A DNA stretch of 43,808 nt from Candidatus Dependentiae bacterium (GCA_040878395.1 JBBDMI010000004.1:1-43808), one strand, 5' to 3'. Positions 1 through 10,280 are shown, counted from the stretch's first letter. Program-made: numbers and translations. Notes: a model not told the origin generated them from the sequence alone.

Positions 1-53
1 ACCGCTGACCCCTGCTACGTCAAAGCAGTGCTCTACCACTGAGCTACGCGCCT
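1..53 (-). tRNA. tRNA-Val(GAC), 3' end cut by window edge
   Basis: Read on the minus strand, the sequence gives a 7-nt acceptor strand AGGCGCG, then TA, a D arm starting GCTC, and an anticodon stem CTGCT/AGCAG enclosing the loop TTGACGT. The anticodon is therefore GAC, for valine. The T arm and the 3' acceptor strand lie beyond the window. The first 10 nt of the tRNA overlap the end of rpoC: the rpoC stop TAG is formed by tRNA bases U8, A9 and G10. Confidence 0.9.
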
Positions 54-3000
54 ATCTGTTTTTCTTCTATCTCTTTTGCTTCAGCCATCTCTTGTTCATA
101 CGCCTGTTGTTCTAATGTCGATGTACTATTTCCTAAATATTTTTTTCTAAATGATGGAATACCTGTTCCTGCAGGAATAAGCTTACCAACAGTCACATTT
201 TCTTTCAGACCGTAAAGATAATCTGCCTGTCCAGAAATTGCTGCTTCGGTCAAGATACGTGTTGTTTCTTGGAATGAAGCTGCTGAAATCCAACTTTCAG
301 TACTCAATGAAGCTTGTGTAATACCCATTAAAATAGGTTTTGCCGTTGCAACTTTTTTCCCTTCGGAACGTAACACTGAGTTTACTGACATAAAGTGCAT
401 ACGATCTACACGATCACCAATCAAGAAATCTGTATCTCCTGGATCAGTAATACGCACTTTACGCATCATTTGACGAACAATAAGCTCAATATGTTTATCA
501 CTAATATCAACACCTGTAAGGCGATAAATTTCTTGAATTTGATCAACCAAATATCTTTGAACAACATCCGGACCCAAAATACGTAACATATCATGAAGAA
601 TTGGGGTACCAGTTGTAAGTCTATCTCCTGACTGCACGTGATTACCGTTCATCACGTTAAGCTGTTTACCTCGAGGTACAAAATAATCATACGATTCATT
701 TCCAGAGACTACACTTATTTTTCTTAAACCACGATGTAAACCGCCAAAAACAACTTCACCATCAATATCAGAAATAATTGCAGGATCTTTTGGCGCGCGA
801 GCCTCAAACAGCTCCGCAATACGTGATAAACCACCGGTAATATCTTTTGTTTGTTGTTTTTCACGTGGAATCCTAACTAATACATCACCGGTATGTACTA
901 CATCACCTTGATTTGCCATCAAGAGTGAGCCTGCAGGCAAGAAGTAATGTGCAATTTCCTCTCCTGAAGAATCTAGTACTCGCAAGGCAGGTTGTAATTT
1001 TTCACTACGATGCTCAAGAACAATTAAACTAGACCTACCAGTTGCTTCATCAAAGCGTTCTTGCATAGTAACATTATCAACCAAGTCAACAAATTCAATT
1101 TTACCGGCTTTTTTAGTTAAAATTACCTTACTATTAGGATCCCATTCAGCTAATTTTGTGCCAACAGTAACCTCTTGGCCATCTTTAACCAATATGATTG
1201 ATCCGTACTCTACATCGTTACTTTGTATTTCACGACCATCTTTAGAGACAATCAATAATTTAGCTTTACGACTTAAGTTCAAAGTCTGATTTTCACGATT
1301 TTCAACTGTACTCATGCCACCAAGTTTAATCGTACCATTCTTCTTAGCTACAAAATATGGCTGTGCAGTTAGACCACTCGCTGTTCCACCAATATGGAAC
1401 GTTCTCATAGTAAGCTGTGTTCCAGGTTCACCAATTGACTGCGCTGCAATAGTACCAACAGTATTTCCAATATCAGAAATAGCACCTTTTGATAAATCAT
1501 AACCATAACATTGTGCACATACACCACGTTTTGCTTGGCAAGTAAGAACTGATTTTACTTGAATTTTTGAAATAGCAGAATTAGCCAAAACACTAATCTG
1601 ATCTCTACCGACTACAGTACCTTGTTTGAGCAAGATTTCCCCAGAAATTGGATCTTTTGCATCTGTAGCAAGCACACGTCCAAATACACGACCTGATAAT
1701 GGATAAAGAACTTCATCAGATTCTTTTAAATCTTCTATAGTTACATATCCTAATGTACGACAGTCTTCCATGGTAACAATAACATCTTGAGCAACATCAA
1801 CCAAACGACGGGTTAAATAACCTGAGTTCGCTGTTTTCAATGCTGTATCAGATTGCCCTTTACGAGCACCATGAGTTGAAATAAAGTATTCGAATACACT
1901 CAAACCATCTTTAAAGTTTGTTTTAACAGGTGTTTCGATAATTTCACCTGATGGTTTTGCCATCGGACCACGCATACCAACTAACTGACGAATTTGCTCT
2001 TTTGAACCTTTAGAACCTGAGTCTAACATCATAAACACAGGATTAAATGGTATAAATTCATTGTCTGCATTCTCAAATGCTTGTGTATCATGCTCTTCAA
2101 AATAACTAAATACTTCTTTTCCAACATCGGCAGTTGCTCGACCCCAGATAGAAAGAACTTTGTTATAACGTTCACCATTGGTAATAACACCATCAATATA
2201 AAGTTGTTCAACTTTATCAACAGCCTTTTCGGCATTTTTAACAATTTTATGTTTTTTTTCAGGCACAACAAGATCTTGCAATGAAATTGAAATACCACCT
2301 TCAGTAGAAAAACGGAAACCAAGACCTTTAATTTTATCTAATGTCTCCACTGTAGATTCACTGCCAAAGCGGTAGTATATTTTTCCAACAAGTTTTCCCA
2401 AAGCACTCTTCTTTAAGACTTTGTTAATCCAGTCAAATGGAACACCTTTAGGTAATGCATCATAAATAAGTACGCGTCCCACAGAGGTATCCACAATTGA
2501 TCTATCGCTTAAACGCATCTTAATTTTTGCATGTAGATGTACTTGACCACATTGATATGCCGTAATAACTTCTTGCATATCTGCAAAAATAGAACCTTCA
2601 CCTAATGCGCCATGTCTTGTCTTGGTCATATAATAGAGACCAAGAACCATGTCCTGTGACGGCACAGTTACTGGACGACCATTTGAAGGTGATAAAATAT
2701 TATTCGTAGATAACATTAAATTCTGAGACTCAAGCTGAGCTTTTTTGCTTAATGGAATATGAACAGCCATTTGGTCACCATCAAAGTCAGCGTTGAATGC
2801 TGAACATACTAATGGATGAACAGTAATAGCTTTACCTTCAACAAGCACGGGATAAAAGGCTTGAATACCAAGTCTATGCAATGTTGGTGCACGGTTCAAT
2901 AGCACTGGACGATCTTTAACGACCTCTTCTAATACATCCCAAATTTCCGGCTCTAAATCTTCAACCATCTTTTTGGCAACACGTAAATTAGGAGCAATTT

Positions 3001-4174
3001 CCTGCTTTAATAGCGCACCATAAACATAGGACTTAAATAATTCTAATGCCATAATTTTTGGAATACCACATTGGTCCATACGTAATAATGGGTTAACCAC
3101 AATTACAGAACGTCCTGAATAATCAACACGACGACCAAGTAAATTTTGACGGAATCGACCTTGCTTACCACGAAGCATTTCACTTAATGATTTAAGTGGT
3201 CTACGATTTGAACCACGAACAGGTTGTCCACGACGACCATTATCAATTAAAGCATCAACCGACTCTTGCAACATTCTTTTTTCATTTTTAATAATCACTG
3301 ATGGAGCATCAATCTCAATCAGTCGTTGCAAACGAATATTTCTATTCAATACACGTCTATATAATTCATTTAAATCTGAACTTGCAAAACGACCCCCCTC
3401 AAGAGGTACCAACGGACGCAAATCAGGAGGCAATACCGGCAATACAGTCATCACCATCCATTCTGGACGTAAATTCGCTTGCAATAAGTTTGAAAAAACC
3501 TTCATACGACGCATAACTTTATGACGAACAGCAACAGAAGCAGTCTTTTTATATTCTTCTTCTAGCGTTACCACTTCTAACTTTAAATCCAACATGGACA
3601 GAAGTTCTTTTATAGCTTCTGCGCCATTTTCAGCTTTAAAATCAGTATCATCTAAATGTGCATCTTCATACTGATTTAATTCAGATGTTGATAGCAAAGT
3701 TTTTCGAGGATAAGGAGATTTCCCTTGATGAATCACAACATAGGCATCAAAATAAATAATACGCTCTAAATCCTTAACTGGAAGGTCAAGAATCAAACCT
3801 AAATAACTTGGAATACCTTTTAAGTACCAAATATGTGATACCGGCGCAACTAATTCAATATGACCCATGCGCTCACGACGAACGCGTGATTGAATAACTT
3901 CAACACCACATTTTTCACAAGTTACCCCACGGTGTTTCATACGTTTGTATTTTCCGCAATTGCATTCCCAGTCTTTTACTGGTCCAAAAATACGGGCACA
4001 AAACAAACCATCACGTTCAGGTTTTAAAGTACGATAGTTAATAGTCTCTATTTTTTTAACTTCACCATAAGATAATGATTTAATCTTATCAGGAGAAGCT
4101 AATCCAACTTTAATTGCATTAAATTGTGTAACGTTAACGTATTCTCTAAAACGTTCTAACATCTTGCTATTCAC
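44..4174 (-). CDS. rpoC: DNA-directed RNA polymerase subunit beta'
   Basis: This is the largest catalytic subunit of RNA polymerase, about 1376 residues, close to the usual size. The N-terminal zinc motif CNCGKYK...CEKC is at about residues 65-90. The catalytic Mg-binding motif NADFDGDQMAVH is near residue 465. The second zinc cluster (CQAKRGVCAQC) is near residue 880. The start is uncertain. A GTG at 4174 sits 7 nt after a good AAGGAG and overlaps the rpoB stop by 8 nt. The ATG at 4162, which begins MLERFREYV, is the conventional alternative but lies 19 nt from that site. The 3' end runs 10 nt into tRNA-Val. It is the last protein gene of the secE-nusG-rpl-rpoBC block and is translationally coupled to rpoB. 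Confidence 0.97.
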   Translation of the reverse strand: MNSKMLERFREYVNVTQFNAIKVGLASPDKIKSLSYGEVKKIETINYRTLKPERDGLFCARIFGPVKDWECNCGKYKRMKHRGVTCEKCGVEVIQSRVRRERMGHIELVAPVSHIWYLKGIPSYLGLILDLPVKDLERIIYFDAYVVIHQGKSPYPRKTLLSTSELNQYEDAHLDDTDFKAENGAEAIKELLSMLDLKLEVVTLEEEYKKTASVAVRHKVMRRMKVFSNLLQANLRPEWMVMTVLPVLPPDLRPLVPLEGGRFASSDLNELYRRVLNRNIRLQRLIEIDAPSVIIKNEKRMLQESVDALIDNGRRGQPVRGSNRRPLKSLSEMLRGKQGRFRQNLLGRRVDYSGRSVIVVNPLLRMDQCGIPKIMALELFKSYVYGALLKQEIAPNLRVAKKMVEDLEPEIWDVLEEVVKDRPVLLNRAPTLHRLGIQAFYPVLVEGKAITVHPLVCSAFNADFDGDQMAVHIPLSKKAQLESQNLMLSTNNILSPSNGRPVTVPSQDMVLGLYYMTKTRHGALGEGSIFADMQEVITAYQCGQVHLHAKIKMRLSDRSIVDTSVGRVLIYDALPKGVPFDWINKVLKKSALGKLVGKIYYRFGSESTVETLDKIKGLGFRFSTEGGISISLQDLVVPEKKHKIVKNAEKAVDKVEQLYIDGVITNGERYNKVLSIWGRATADVGKEVFSYFEEHDTQAFENADNEFIPFNPVFMMLDSGSKGSKEQIRQLVGMRGPMAKPSGEIIETPVKTNFKDGLSVFEYFISTHGARKGQSDTALKTANSGYLTRRLVDVAQDVIVTMEDCRTLGYVTIEDLKESDEVLYPLSGRVFGRVLATDAKDPISGEILLKQGTVVGRDQISVLANSAISKIQVKSVLTCQAKRGVCAQCYGYDLSKGAISDIGNTVGTIAAQSIGEPGTQLTMRTFHIGGTASGLTAQPYFVAKKNGTIKLGGMSTVENRENQTLNLSRKAKLLIVSKDGREIQSNDVEYGSIILVKDGQEVTVGTKLAEWDPNSKVILTKKAGKIEFVDLVDNVTMQERFDEATGRSSLIVLEHRSEKLQPALRVLDSSGEEIAHYFLPAGSLLMANQGDVVHTGDVLVRIPREKQQTKDITGGLSRIAELFEARAPKDPAIISDIDGEVVFGGLHRGLRKISVVSGNESYDYFVPRGKQLNVMNGNHVQSGDRLTTGTPILHDMLRILGPDVVQRYLVDQIQEIYRLTGVDISDKHIELIVRQMMRKVRITDPGDTDFLIGDRVDRMHFMSVNSVLRSEGKKVATAKPILMGITQASLSTESWISAASFQETTRILTEAAISGQADYLYGLKENVTVGKLIPAGTGIPSFRKKYLGNSTSTLEQQAYEQEMAEAKEIEEKQIGA

Positions 4175-7100
4175 TGACTTTCTCCTTGCCGCTCTTGAAC
4201 AAGTCAACTTGCAACGCTAAACTTTGAAGCTCTTTTATTAACACATTAAATGATTCTGGAACGCCCGGATCAGGAACTTCCTCACCCCGGACTATAGCTT
4301 CATATACTTTATGACGACCTGTTACATCATCAGATTTGTATGTAAGCATTTCTTGCAATGTATATGCTGCCCCATATGCTTCCAATGCCCAAACCTCCAT
4401 TTCTCCAAGTCGCTGTCCACCCATTTGTGCTTTACCACCTAATGGTTGTTGCGTTACAAGTGAGTATGGTCCAACTGAACGCGCATGAAGCTTATCGTCA
4501 ACCATATGATTTAATTTCATCATATAAATTGCACCAACTGTAACCGGCTGATCAAAATATTGACCGGTTCGACCATTTCTCAATTTAAATGCACCTGAAG
4601 TTGACAAACCTAATTCTTTTAATAATGGCTTAATGTCGTCATCATATGTTGCACCATCAAACACTGGTGTTTGGAATGAAACACCATGTTTTGCTGAACG
4701 TTTAGCCAATTCAATTATACCGTCATGCCCAAATTCTTTTTCAATTGAATCAATAATCTTTTTGCTGTAACATGTTGACAGTTCTTCCTTGATGTTTTTC
4801 ATTCCATTATCAGCAATATATTTTGCTATTTTCTTTCCAAGTTCTTTACCGGCTAAGCCAAGAGCTGTCTCTAAAATCTGCCCTACGTTCATACGTGAAG
4901 GAACACCTACAGGATTCAATACAATATCAATTGTTGTACCGTCATCTAAATAAGGCATATCTTCTCGAGCAACAATAGTAGAAACTACACCTTTGTTACC
5001 GTGACGACCTGCAAGTTTATCACCAGCCGAAATTAAACGTTTCATGGCGATATATACTTTTACCATCTTAATTACACCTGATGGTAATGGATCACCTTTT
5101 TTCAATCTATTAGCATGCTCTTCTTTCAGGCCTGTTAATATACGAATCTGGTTTTCATAAGCATCTTTCAGCTCTTTAATTTCATCATTAACTGTTTTGC
5201 TCTTTGACTTTAAACCACAAACATCTTCAAAGGACAGGGCAGCAATAGCGTCTTTATTAAACGTTTTACCCTTAATCGCCTCTTTTATTGTATGCGTTGC
5301 AGGCTCATTATCATGTAGTAAACCACTCATTTTTTCACACAACATAACTTGTAATGTGTTTATATGATCTACAAAATCAAGCTCAAGTTTTTTTATTTGT
5401 TTATCAATTTCTTCTTTATAGCGTTTATCTTTTCTGATACCACTTCGAGAGAAAATTTTAACATCTGTAATAGTACCGGTTACTCCAGGCGGAACTCGTA
5501 ATGAAGTGTCTCTTACTTCACGAGATTTTTCACCAAATATAGCTCGAAGCAATTTTTCTTCAGGTGAATATTGAATATCACCTTTTAATGTTACTTTACC
5601 GACTAAAATGTCACCCGGTTTTACTCGAGTACCAATACGAACAATGCCATCATCATCCAATCCGGATAATGCTGATTCACTGACATTTGGAATATCACGT
5701 GTAATCTCTTCAGGTCCAAGTTTTGTATCGCGAGCATCAATCACATATTCATCAATATGAACCGAAGTTAAAGCATCGTCGGCAACCAAACGTTCCGATA
5801 GAACAATAGCATCCTCAAAGTTATAACCGTTCCATGGCATAAATGCCACATTTAAGTTAGAACCAAGAGCTAATTCACCATGCTCAATAGAAGAACCGTC
5901 GGTTAAAATATCACCGGCCTTAACGTGATCACCACGCTTAATTACAGGGCGCTGATGAATCCATGTACTATAACTTGAACGTCTAAATTTTTGCAATGGA
6001 TACGTGTCTATTCCTTGATGAATCCAGTCATCAGCAGAAATAAACTCTTTTTCATCTGTGCGAATAATTATTTTGTCAGATGAAACATACTCAACAATAC
6101 CATCACGTTTTGCCACAATTGCACCGCCAGAATCTTTTGCAATCTCTTTTTCCATACCGGTACCAACAATTGGCGCCTGAGGACGGATAAGTGGTACTGC
6201 TTGGCGTTGCATATTTGCACCCATAAGCGCACGTGTAGCATCATCATGCTCTAAGAAAGGAATCAATGCTGATGATACAGACACCAACTGTTTTGGTGAC
6301 AAATCGATAAAACTAATCCGATCTGCATCAACATACATAAAGTTACCCTGATGACGAGTAAAAACTTTATCTTCTTTAAGCTTTTGATCACTTGTTGTAT
6401 CAACATCGGCTTGAGCAATATATTTATCTGATTCTTCAAACGCATCTAAAAAGACAACGTCATCCAATATTTTTTTATCTTTAACCGGACGATAAGCAGT
6501 TTCGATGAATCCTAAATCATTTACCATTGCATAAGTAGCAAGTGACGAAATCAAACCAACCGTTTGACCCTCAGGAGTTTCAATAGGACATATACGACCA
6601 TAATGAGATGTATGTACATCACGAATTTCAAAAGTCGCACGATCTTTCATTACACCGCCGGGCCCAAGAGCAGATAAGCGACGTTTATGTGCAATTTCAG
6701 CCAATGGATTTGTTTGATCCATAAACTGAGACAATTGACCTAAACCAAAAAACTCTCGTAATACAGCACTTAGCGGCTTAACATTGAGAAAATCTTGAGG
6801 CATCAATGCACTATGTGCTTCTTGCATGCGGAAACGTTCACGTATAATACGATCTATTCGCAAGAAACCTAGGTATACTTGGTTACTCAATAATTCACCC
6901 ACTAAGCGCACACGACGGTTTCCCAAATGATCGATATCATCCAGTTCACCTTCTCCACGCTCACGTAAATTAACCAAGTAACGAATTGTTGCAATGATAT
7001 CTTCTTGTGTTAATGATACAATTTCTTCAGGTACTGATAGACCCAACTTGCGATTCATACGAATGCGCCCAACACGTGTCAGATCATAAAATCGAGAATT

Positions 7101-8474
7101 AAATAAAGCATTTTCAATGCGCTCTTTAATCTCTTTCAAAGAAGAGCTGTCACCCGGCCATACTTTTGCATGTAATTCTTTTAACGCTTCGTCTTGTGTC
7201 ATAGTTGTATCTTGCGTCAACGTCATAGCAATAGTTGGCTGAAACACATAACCTGATGAACGTATTAAGTCGAAACTTATTTTTTTGCATTTACGGAATT
7301 GTTCGTAAAACTCTTCTGAAAAAACCTCACCTTGTTGTGCTATAATTTCACCAGTTTGTTCGTCAATTACATCTTTTCCAAATACACGATTAATCAGACT
7401 TGATTTGCGCAAGTAAAGATGATCAATTCCGCCTTTTTTCAACTGCTTCAGCATCTCTTTAGTGATACGTTTTCCAACAAATGCTTTTTCTTTATTTTCT
7501 GGCAACATTCCACGTTCAATACGCTGTCCCAACAATGAATCATCCAATATAGAATAAAATTCATCTTTTTCGAAATGAACAGTATCAAAATTATAGAACA
7601 TTGAAATAATGTCATCGCGTGGAACACCCAATGCTTGCAGAAAAGTGGTCACAAGCAGTTTTTTCTTTTTATCAATGCGAATATACAGGTGGTCGCTACT
7701 GTCAAACTCAAAATCTAACCATGAACCACGCATCGGTATGATGCGAGCAAGATAATAAGGACGCCCACGATAATCTTTAACCTTTTTACTTTGTGAAAAC
7801 ACTACACCTGCAGATCTGTGTAATTGACTCACAATAACACGATCAACACCGTTAATTAAAAAGGTTCCTAAGTCCCCTAATTTAAAGCGGCCATGCTCCT
7901 CATATAAATCGGCCATGACCGGCACATCAGCAAAGAAAATGTCTTGTTCTTTAACATCTTGAATAGTTTTATTTTCTTTGTCATCAACTGCCCAAGTAAT
8001 CAATTGAATTTTCACTTTCAGTGGCATAGCAAATGTTTGCCCCGATGAGCGACACTCATCAAGGGACATTGGCATTTTTATTACAACACGAGAGTGACAG
8101 TTTGGACATGTTTTATAACGGGCAGTTTTTTTTTGCGCATCAGTTAATCGAGAGCAACCGGATTTCTTAGTCTTGGCATCGATCCATTTATAACGGTTTT
8201 CAATACCAGTTAACTTTCCACACGTACAAGACCAACTTCCTAATTCATAACTGACATATTCCAATGACATACGATCTTCATATTCAATTGGAAAAATATC
8301 ACGCAAGACTTTTTCGAGCCCAATTTGTTTACGTTCCTCAGGTAAATAATCCAATTGTACAAAATCATTAAATGACGAAGATTGAATCTCAATCAAATTT
8401 GGAACAGGGACGATGTCCTTTATTTTGCCAAATAATTTACGAATATTAATCTTGCCCGTATGCAAGTTAGACAT
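4167..8474 (-). CDS. rpoB: DNA-directed RNA polymerase subunit beta
   Basis: RNA polymerase beta subunit, 1435 residues, somewhat longer than E. coli RpoB (1342). Family signatures are clear: RGSWLDFEFD, HKRRLSALGPGG in the rifampicin region, FMPWNGYNFEDAIVLSER, GDKLAGRHGNKGV and the C-terminal SVGPYSLVTQQPLGGKAQ. The start ATG follows AAGGAG by 7 nt. Where E. coli RpoB has only a few residues between the YVSYRLG and QECQIRG motifs, this protein carries about 50 extra residues. These hold C83-x-C85, C107 and C123-x2-C126, resembling a zinc ribbon. Position 83 nt after rplL fits the standard rplJL-rpoBC arrangement. No clear terminator or attenuator is visible in that gap. Confidence 0.98.
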   Translation of the reverse strand: MSNLHTGKINIRKLFGKIKDIVPVPNLIEIQSSSFNDFVQLDYLPEERKQIGLEKVLRDIFPIEYEDRMSLEYVSYELGSWSCTCGKLTGIENRYKWIDAKTKKSGCSRLTDAQKKTARYKTCPNCHSRVVIKMPMSLDECRSSGQTFAMPLKVKIQLITWAVDDKENKTIQDVKEQDIFFADVPVMADLYEEHGRFKLGDLGTFLINGVDRVIVSQLHRSAGVVFSQSKKVKDYRGRPYYLARIIPMRGSWLDFEFDSSDHLYIRIDKKKKLLVTTFLQALGVPRDDIISMFYNFDTVHFEKDEFYSILDDSLLGQRIERGMLPENKEKAFVGKRITKEMLKQLKKGGIDHLYLRKSSLINRVFGKDVIDEQTGEIIAQQGEVFSEEFYEQFRKCKKISFDLIRSSGYVFQPTIAMTLTQDTTMTQDEALKELHAKVWPGDSSSLKEIKERIENALFNSRFYDLTRVGRIRMNRKLGLSVPEEIVSLTQEDIIATIRYLVNLRERGEGELDDIDHLGNRRVRLVGELLSNQVYLGFLRIDRIIRERFRMQEAHSALMPQDFLNVKPLSAVLREFFGLGQLSQFMDQTNPLAEIAHKRRLSALGPGGVMKDRATFEIRDVHTSHYGRICPIETPEGQTVGLISSLATYAMVNDLGFIETAYRPVKDKKILDDVVFLDAFEESDKYIAQADVDTTSDQKLKEDKVFTRHQGNFMYVDADRISFIDLSPKQLVSVSSALIPFLEHDDATRALMGANMQRQAVPLIRPQAPIVGTGMEKEIAKDSGGAIVAKRDGIVEYVSSDKIIIRTDEKEFISADDWIHQGIDTYPLQKFRRSSYSTWIHQRPVIKRGDHVKAGDILTDGSSIEHGELALGSNLNVAFMPWNGYNFEDAIVLSERLVADDALTSVHIDEYVIDARDTKLGPEEITRDIPNVSESALSGLDDDGIVRIGTRVKPGDILVGKVTLKGDIQYSPEEKLLRAIFGEKSREVRDTSLRVPPGVTGTITDVKIFSRSGIRKDKRYKEEIDKQIKKLELDFVDHINTLQVMLCEKMSGLLHDNEPATHTIKEAIKGKTFNKDAIAALSFEDVCGLKSKSKTVNDEIKELKDAYENQIRILTGLKEEHANRLKKGDPLPSGVIKMVKVYIAMKRLISAGDKLAGRHGNKGVVSTIVAREDMPYLDDGTTIDIVLNPVGVPSRMNVGQILETALGLAGKELGKKIAKYIADNGMKNIKEELSTCYSKKIIDSIEKEFGHDGIIELAKRSAKHGVSFQTPVFDGATYDDDIKPLLKELGLSTSGAFKLRNGRTGQYFDQPVTVGAIYMMKLNHMVDDKLHARSVGPYSLVTQQPLGGKAQMGGQRLGEMEVWALEAYGAAYTLQEMLTYKSDDVTGRHKVYEAIVRGEEVPDPGVPESFNVLIKELQSLALQVDLFKSGKEKVSE

Positions 8475-8557
8475 TCAGTTGCTCCTTGTATTAGCACTAA
8501 AAAAATATTTAATACGTTCAATAAACTGATGCGTTTAATTCAATAATTTAAACTTTA

Positions 8558-8938
8558 TTAAGAAAGCTGTACTTTCGCTCCAGCTGCTTCTAAAGCTTCT
8601 TTCATTTTATTTGCATCTTCTTTAGCTACGTTTTCACCAATAACAGTCGGTGCTTCTTCAACAGCTTTTTTAGCATCTGACAAGCTCAACTGAGTTACAG
8701 AACGTAATGCTTTAATTGCTTTAATTTTTTCAGAACCAGCTTCTTGTAAAGTCACTTTAAATTCTGACTTTTCTACAACAGCTTCTTCAGCAGTTGCTCC
8801 AGCAGCAGGTGCAGCAGCAGTAGGCATTGCAGCCGAAACGCCAAATTTTTCTTCTAATGATTTTACAAAATCAGCCAAATCTAAAACAGACATATTGCCT
8901 ATTTCATCAATCAATTTATCATATGACTTTGATGCCAT
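8558..8938 (-). CDS. rplL: 50S ribosomal protein L7/L12
   Basis: Stalk protein of the large ribosomal subunit, which recruits translation GTPases; 126 residues, the normal size. It has an N-terminal dimerisation helix, an Ala/Pro-rich hinge (about residues 42-55) and the conserved C-terminal domain beginning KSEFKVTL and ending EAAGAKVQ. The start at MASKSYDK is chosen because GGAG stands 7 nt before this ATG. A further in-frame ATG five codons upstream lies before that site. It follows rplJ after a 97-nt gap, in the usual order. Confidence 0.97.
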   Translation of the reverse strand: MASKSYDKLIDEIGNMSVLDLADFVKSLEEKFGVSAAMPTAAAPAAGATAEEAVVEKSEFKVTLQEAGSEKIKAIKALRSVTQLSLSDAKKAVEEAPTVIGENVAKEDANKMKEALEAAGAKVQLS

Positions 8939-9035
8939 GTTAGTTCTCCACAATTATACAATTATGATTTAACAAATTCACTTAGTAACACTTCTTCTTA
9001 GTAATAGATTAAGAGATGCATCACTCCTTAACATA

Positions 9036-9554
9036 TTACTGTTTTTTTTCCCCAATCCGAGTCAACGCCCAAAGCAGTTTGAGCTGCATCATAGTAAGAG
9101 CTCGCGCCAATCCTGTTATAGGAGCATTCAATGTACCACACAATTGAGCCAAAAGAACCTCTTTTGTAGGCAAAGATGCAATTCTAACTACATCCGCTTG
9201 AGTCAATAAATTTTGATCCAAACTTCCGACAATAATGGACAATGCCTCATTATCTTTAGCGAAATCACTCAAAATCTTTGCAACTGATGGTGCTTCTTGA
9301 TTGGCAAATACCAAACCAACTTGCTCTTTAAAATATGGAACCATAACTTCAGCGTCAGGATTTCCATCTGCGGCTAATTTCATTAAACGTGCTTTAGTAA
9401 CTTTTAAGGTTGCCCCTTCAGCACGTAAATCATTACGCAATTTTTGCATTTGCTCTACAGTCAAACCAGGATATTTAACAACAAATGAAGCATTACTTTG
9501 AGCAAAACTATCTTTTAGCGATGCGACTACCGCAGCTTTCTGTTCACGATTCAT
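9036..9554 (-). CDS. rplJ: 50S ribosomal protein L10
   Basis: Base of the ribosomal stalk, binding 23S rRNA and L7/L12 dimers; 172 residues, typical length. The N-terminus (MNREQKAAVVASLKD) and the conserved stretch around TLKVTKARLMKLA match the L10 family. The C-terminal helix that carries L7/L12 is present. Only 18 nt separate it from rplA, so the long L10-binding leader used for autoregulation in E. coli has no room here. Confidence 0.96.
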   Translation of the reverse strand: MNREQKAAVVASLKDSFAQSNASFVVKYPGLTVEQMQKLRNDLRAEGATLKVTKARLMKLAADGNPDAEVMVPYFKEQVGLVFANQEAPSVAKILSDFAKDNEALSIIVGSLDQNLLTQADVVRIASLPTKEVLLAQLCGTLNAPITGLARALTMMQLKLLWALTRIGEKKQ

Positions 9555-9572
9555 AGTTTTCTAGTTCCTCAG

Positions 9573-10265
9573 CTATAATACATCTTCAGGATTAACCGAG
9601 ATGCCAGGCCCCATAGTGGAAGATATACTTATTTTTTTAAGGTATTTACCTTTTGATGCCGCTGGCTTTGCAGACATAATAGCTTTAACAAATGATTTGA
9701 AATTTTCATGTAACTTATCAGTATCAAAAGACACCTTACCAAAGCTAAAATGAACAATTCCTTGTTTATCATTTTTGAAAAATGCACGTCCTTTTTTGAG
9801 CTCGTCTACAATAGCAGCAACCTCAAAAGTAACTGTACCTAATTTTTTATTAGGCAACAGTCCTCGTGGACCAAGCAATTTAGCTAATTTACCAACTGCA
9901 GCCATTAAATCTGGAGTTGAAACGGCGTAATCAAACTCCATCCATCCATTTTTAATCTTTTCAATCAAATCTTCAGCTCCAACAAAGTCTGCTCCGGCTT
10001 TTTCAGCCTCTTGAGCATGATCGCCTTTAGCAAAAACGATAACACGCGGCACTTTCCCTCTGCCATGCGGCAAAACGACCGATCCGCGTACACCTTGGTC
10101 ACCCTTTGAAGCATCAATGCCAAGATTGACTGATACATCAACTGATTCATTAAATTTTGTAAAAACAGCTTTTTTAACCTTATCCAATGCTTCTTTAACA
10201 GAAACAGGAGTAGGGCTTTCTACTGATTGTCGAGCTTCGATATATTTTTTTCCGTGTTTGGACAT
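9573..10265 (-). CDS. rplA: 50S ribosomal protein L1
   Basis: Ribosomal protein L1 of the mobile L1 stalk; 230 residues, normal for bacteria. Recognisable blocks are the N-terminal KHGKKYIEA, FNESVDVSVNLGID, RGSVVLPHGRGK and LLGPRGLLPNKKLGTV. It starts 15 nt after the end of rplK. In other bacteria L1 represses the rplKA mRNA; no clear L1-binding structure was identified here. Confidence 0.97.
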   Translation of the reverse strand: MSKHGKKYIEARQSVESPTPVSVKEALDKVKKAVFTKFNESVDVSVNLGIDASKGDQGVRGSVVLPHGRGKVPRVIVFAKGDHAQEAEKAGADFVGAEDLIEKIKNGWMEFDYAVSTPDLMAAVGKLAKLLGPRGLLPNKKLGTVTFEVAAIVDELKKGRAFFKNDKQGIVHFSFGKVSFDTDKLHENFKSFVKAIMSAKPAASKGKYLKKISISSTMGPGISVNPEDVL

Positions 10266-10280
10266 ATGTATTTCCTCGAG

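Noticed and set aside
2029-2322. 97-residue frame inside rpoC
   Set aside because: It is a shadow in another frame of a strongly conserved gene.
4163-4207. Upstream ATG extension of rpoC
   Set aside because: It adds residues that overlap the rpoB end, lie before the ribosome site and match nothing in the beta' family.
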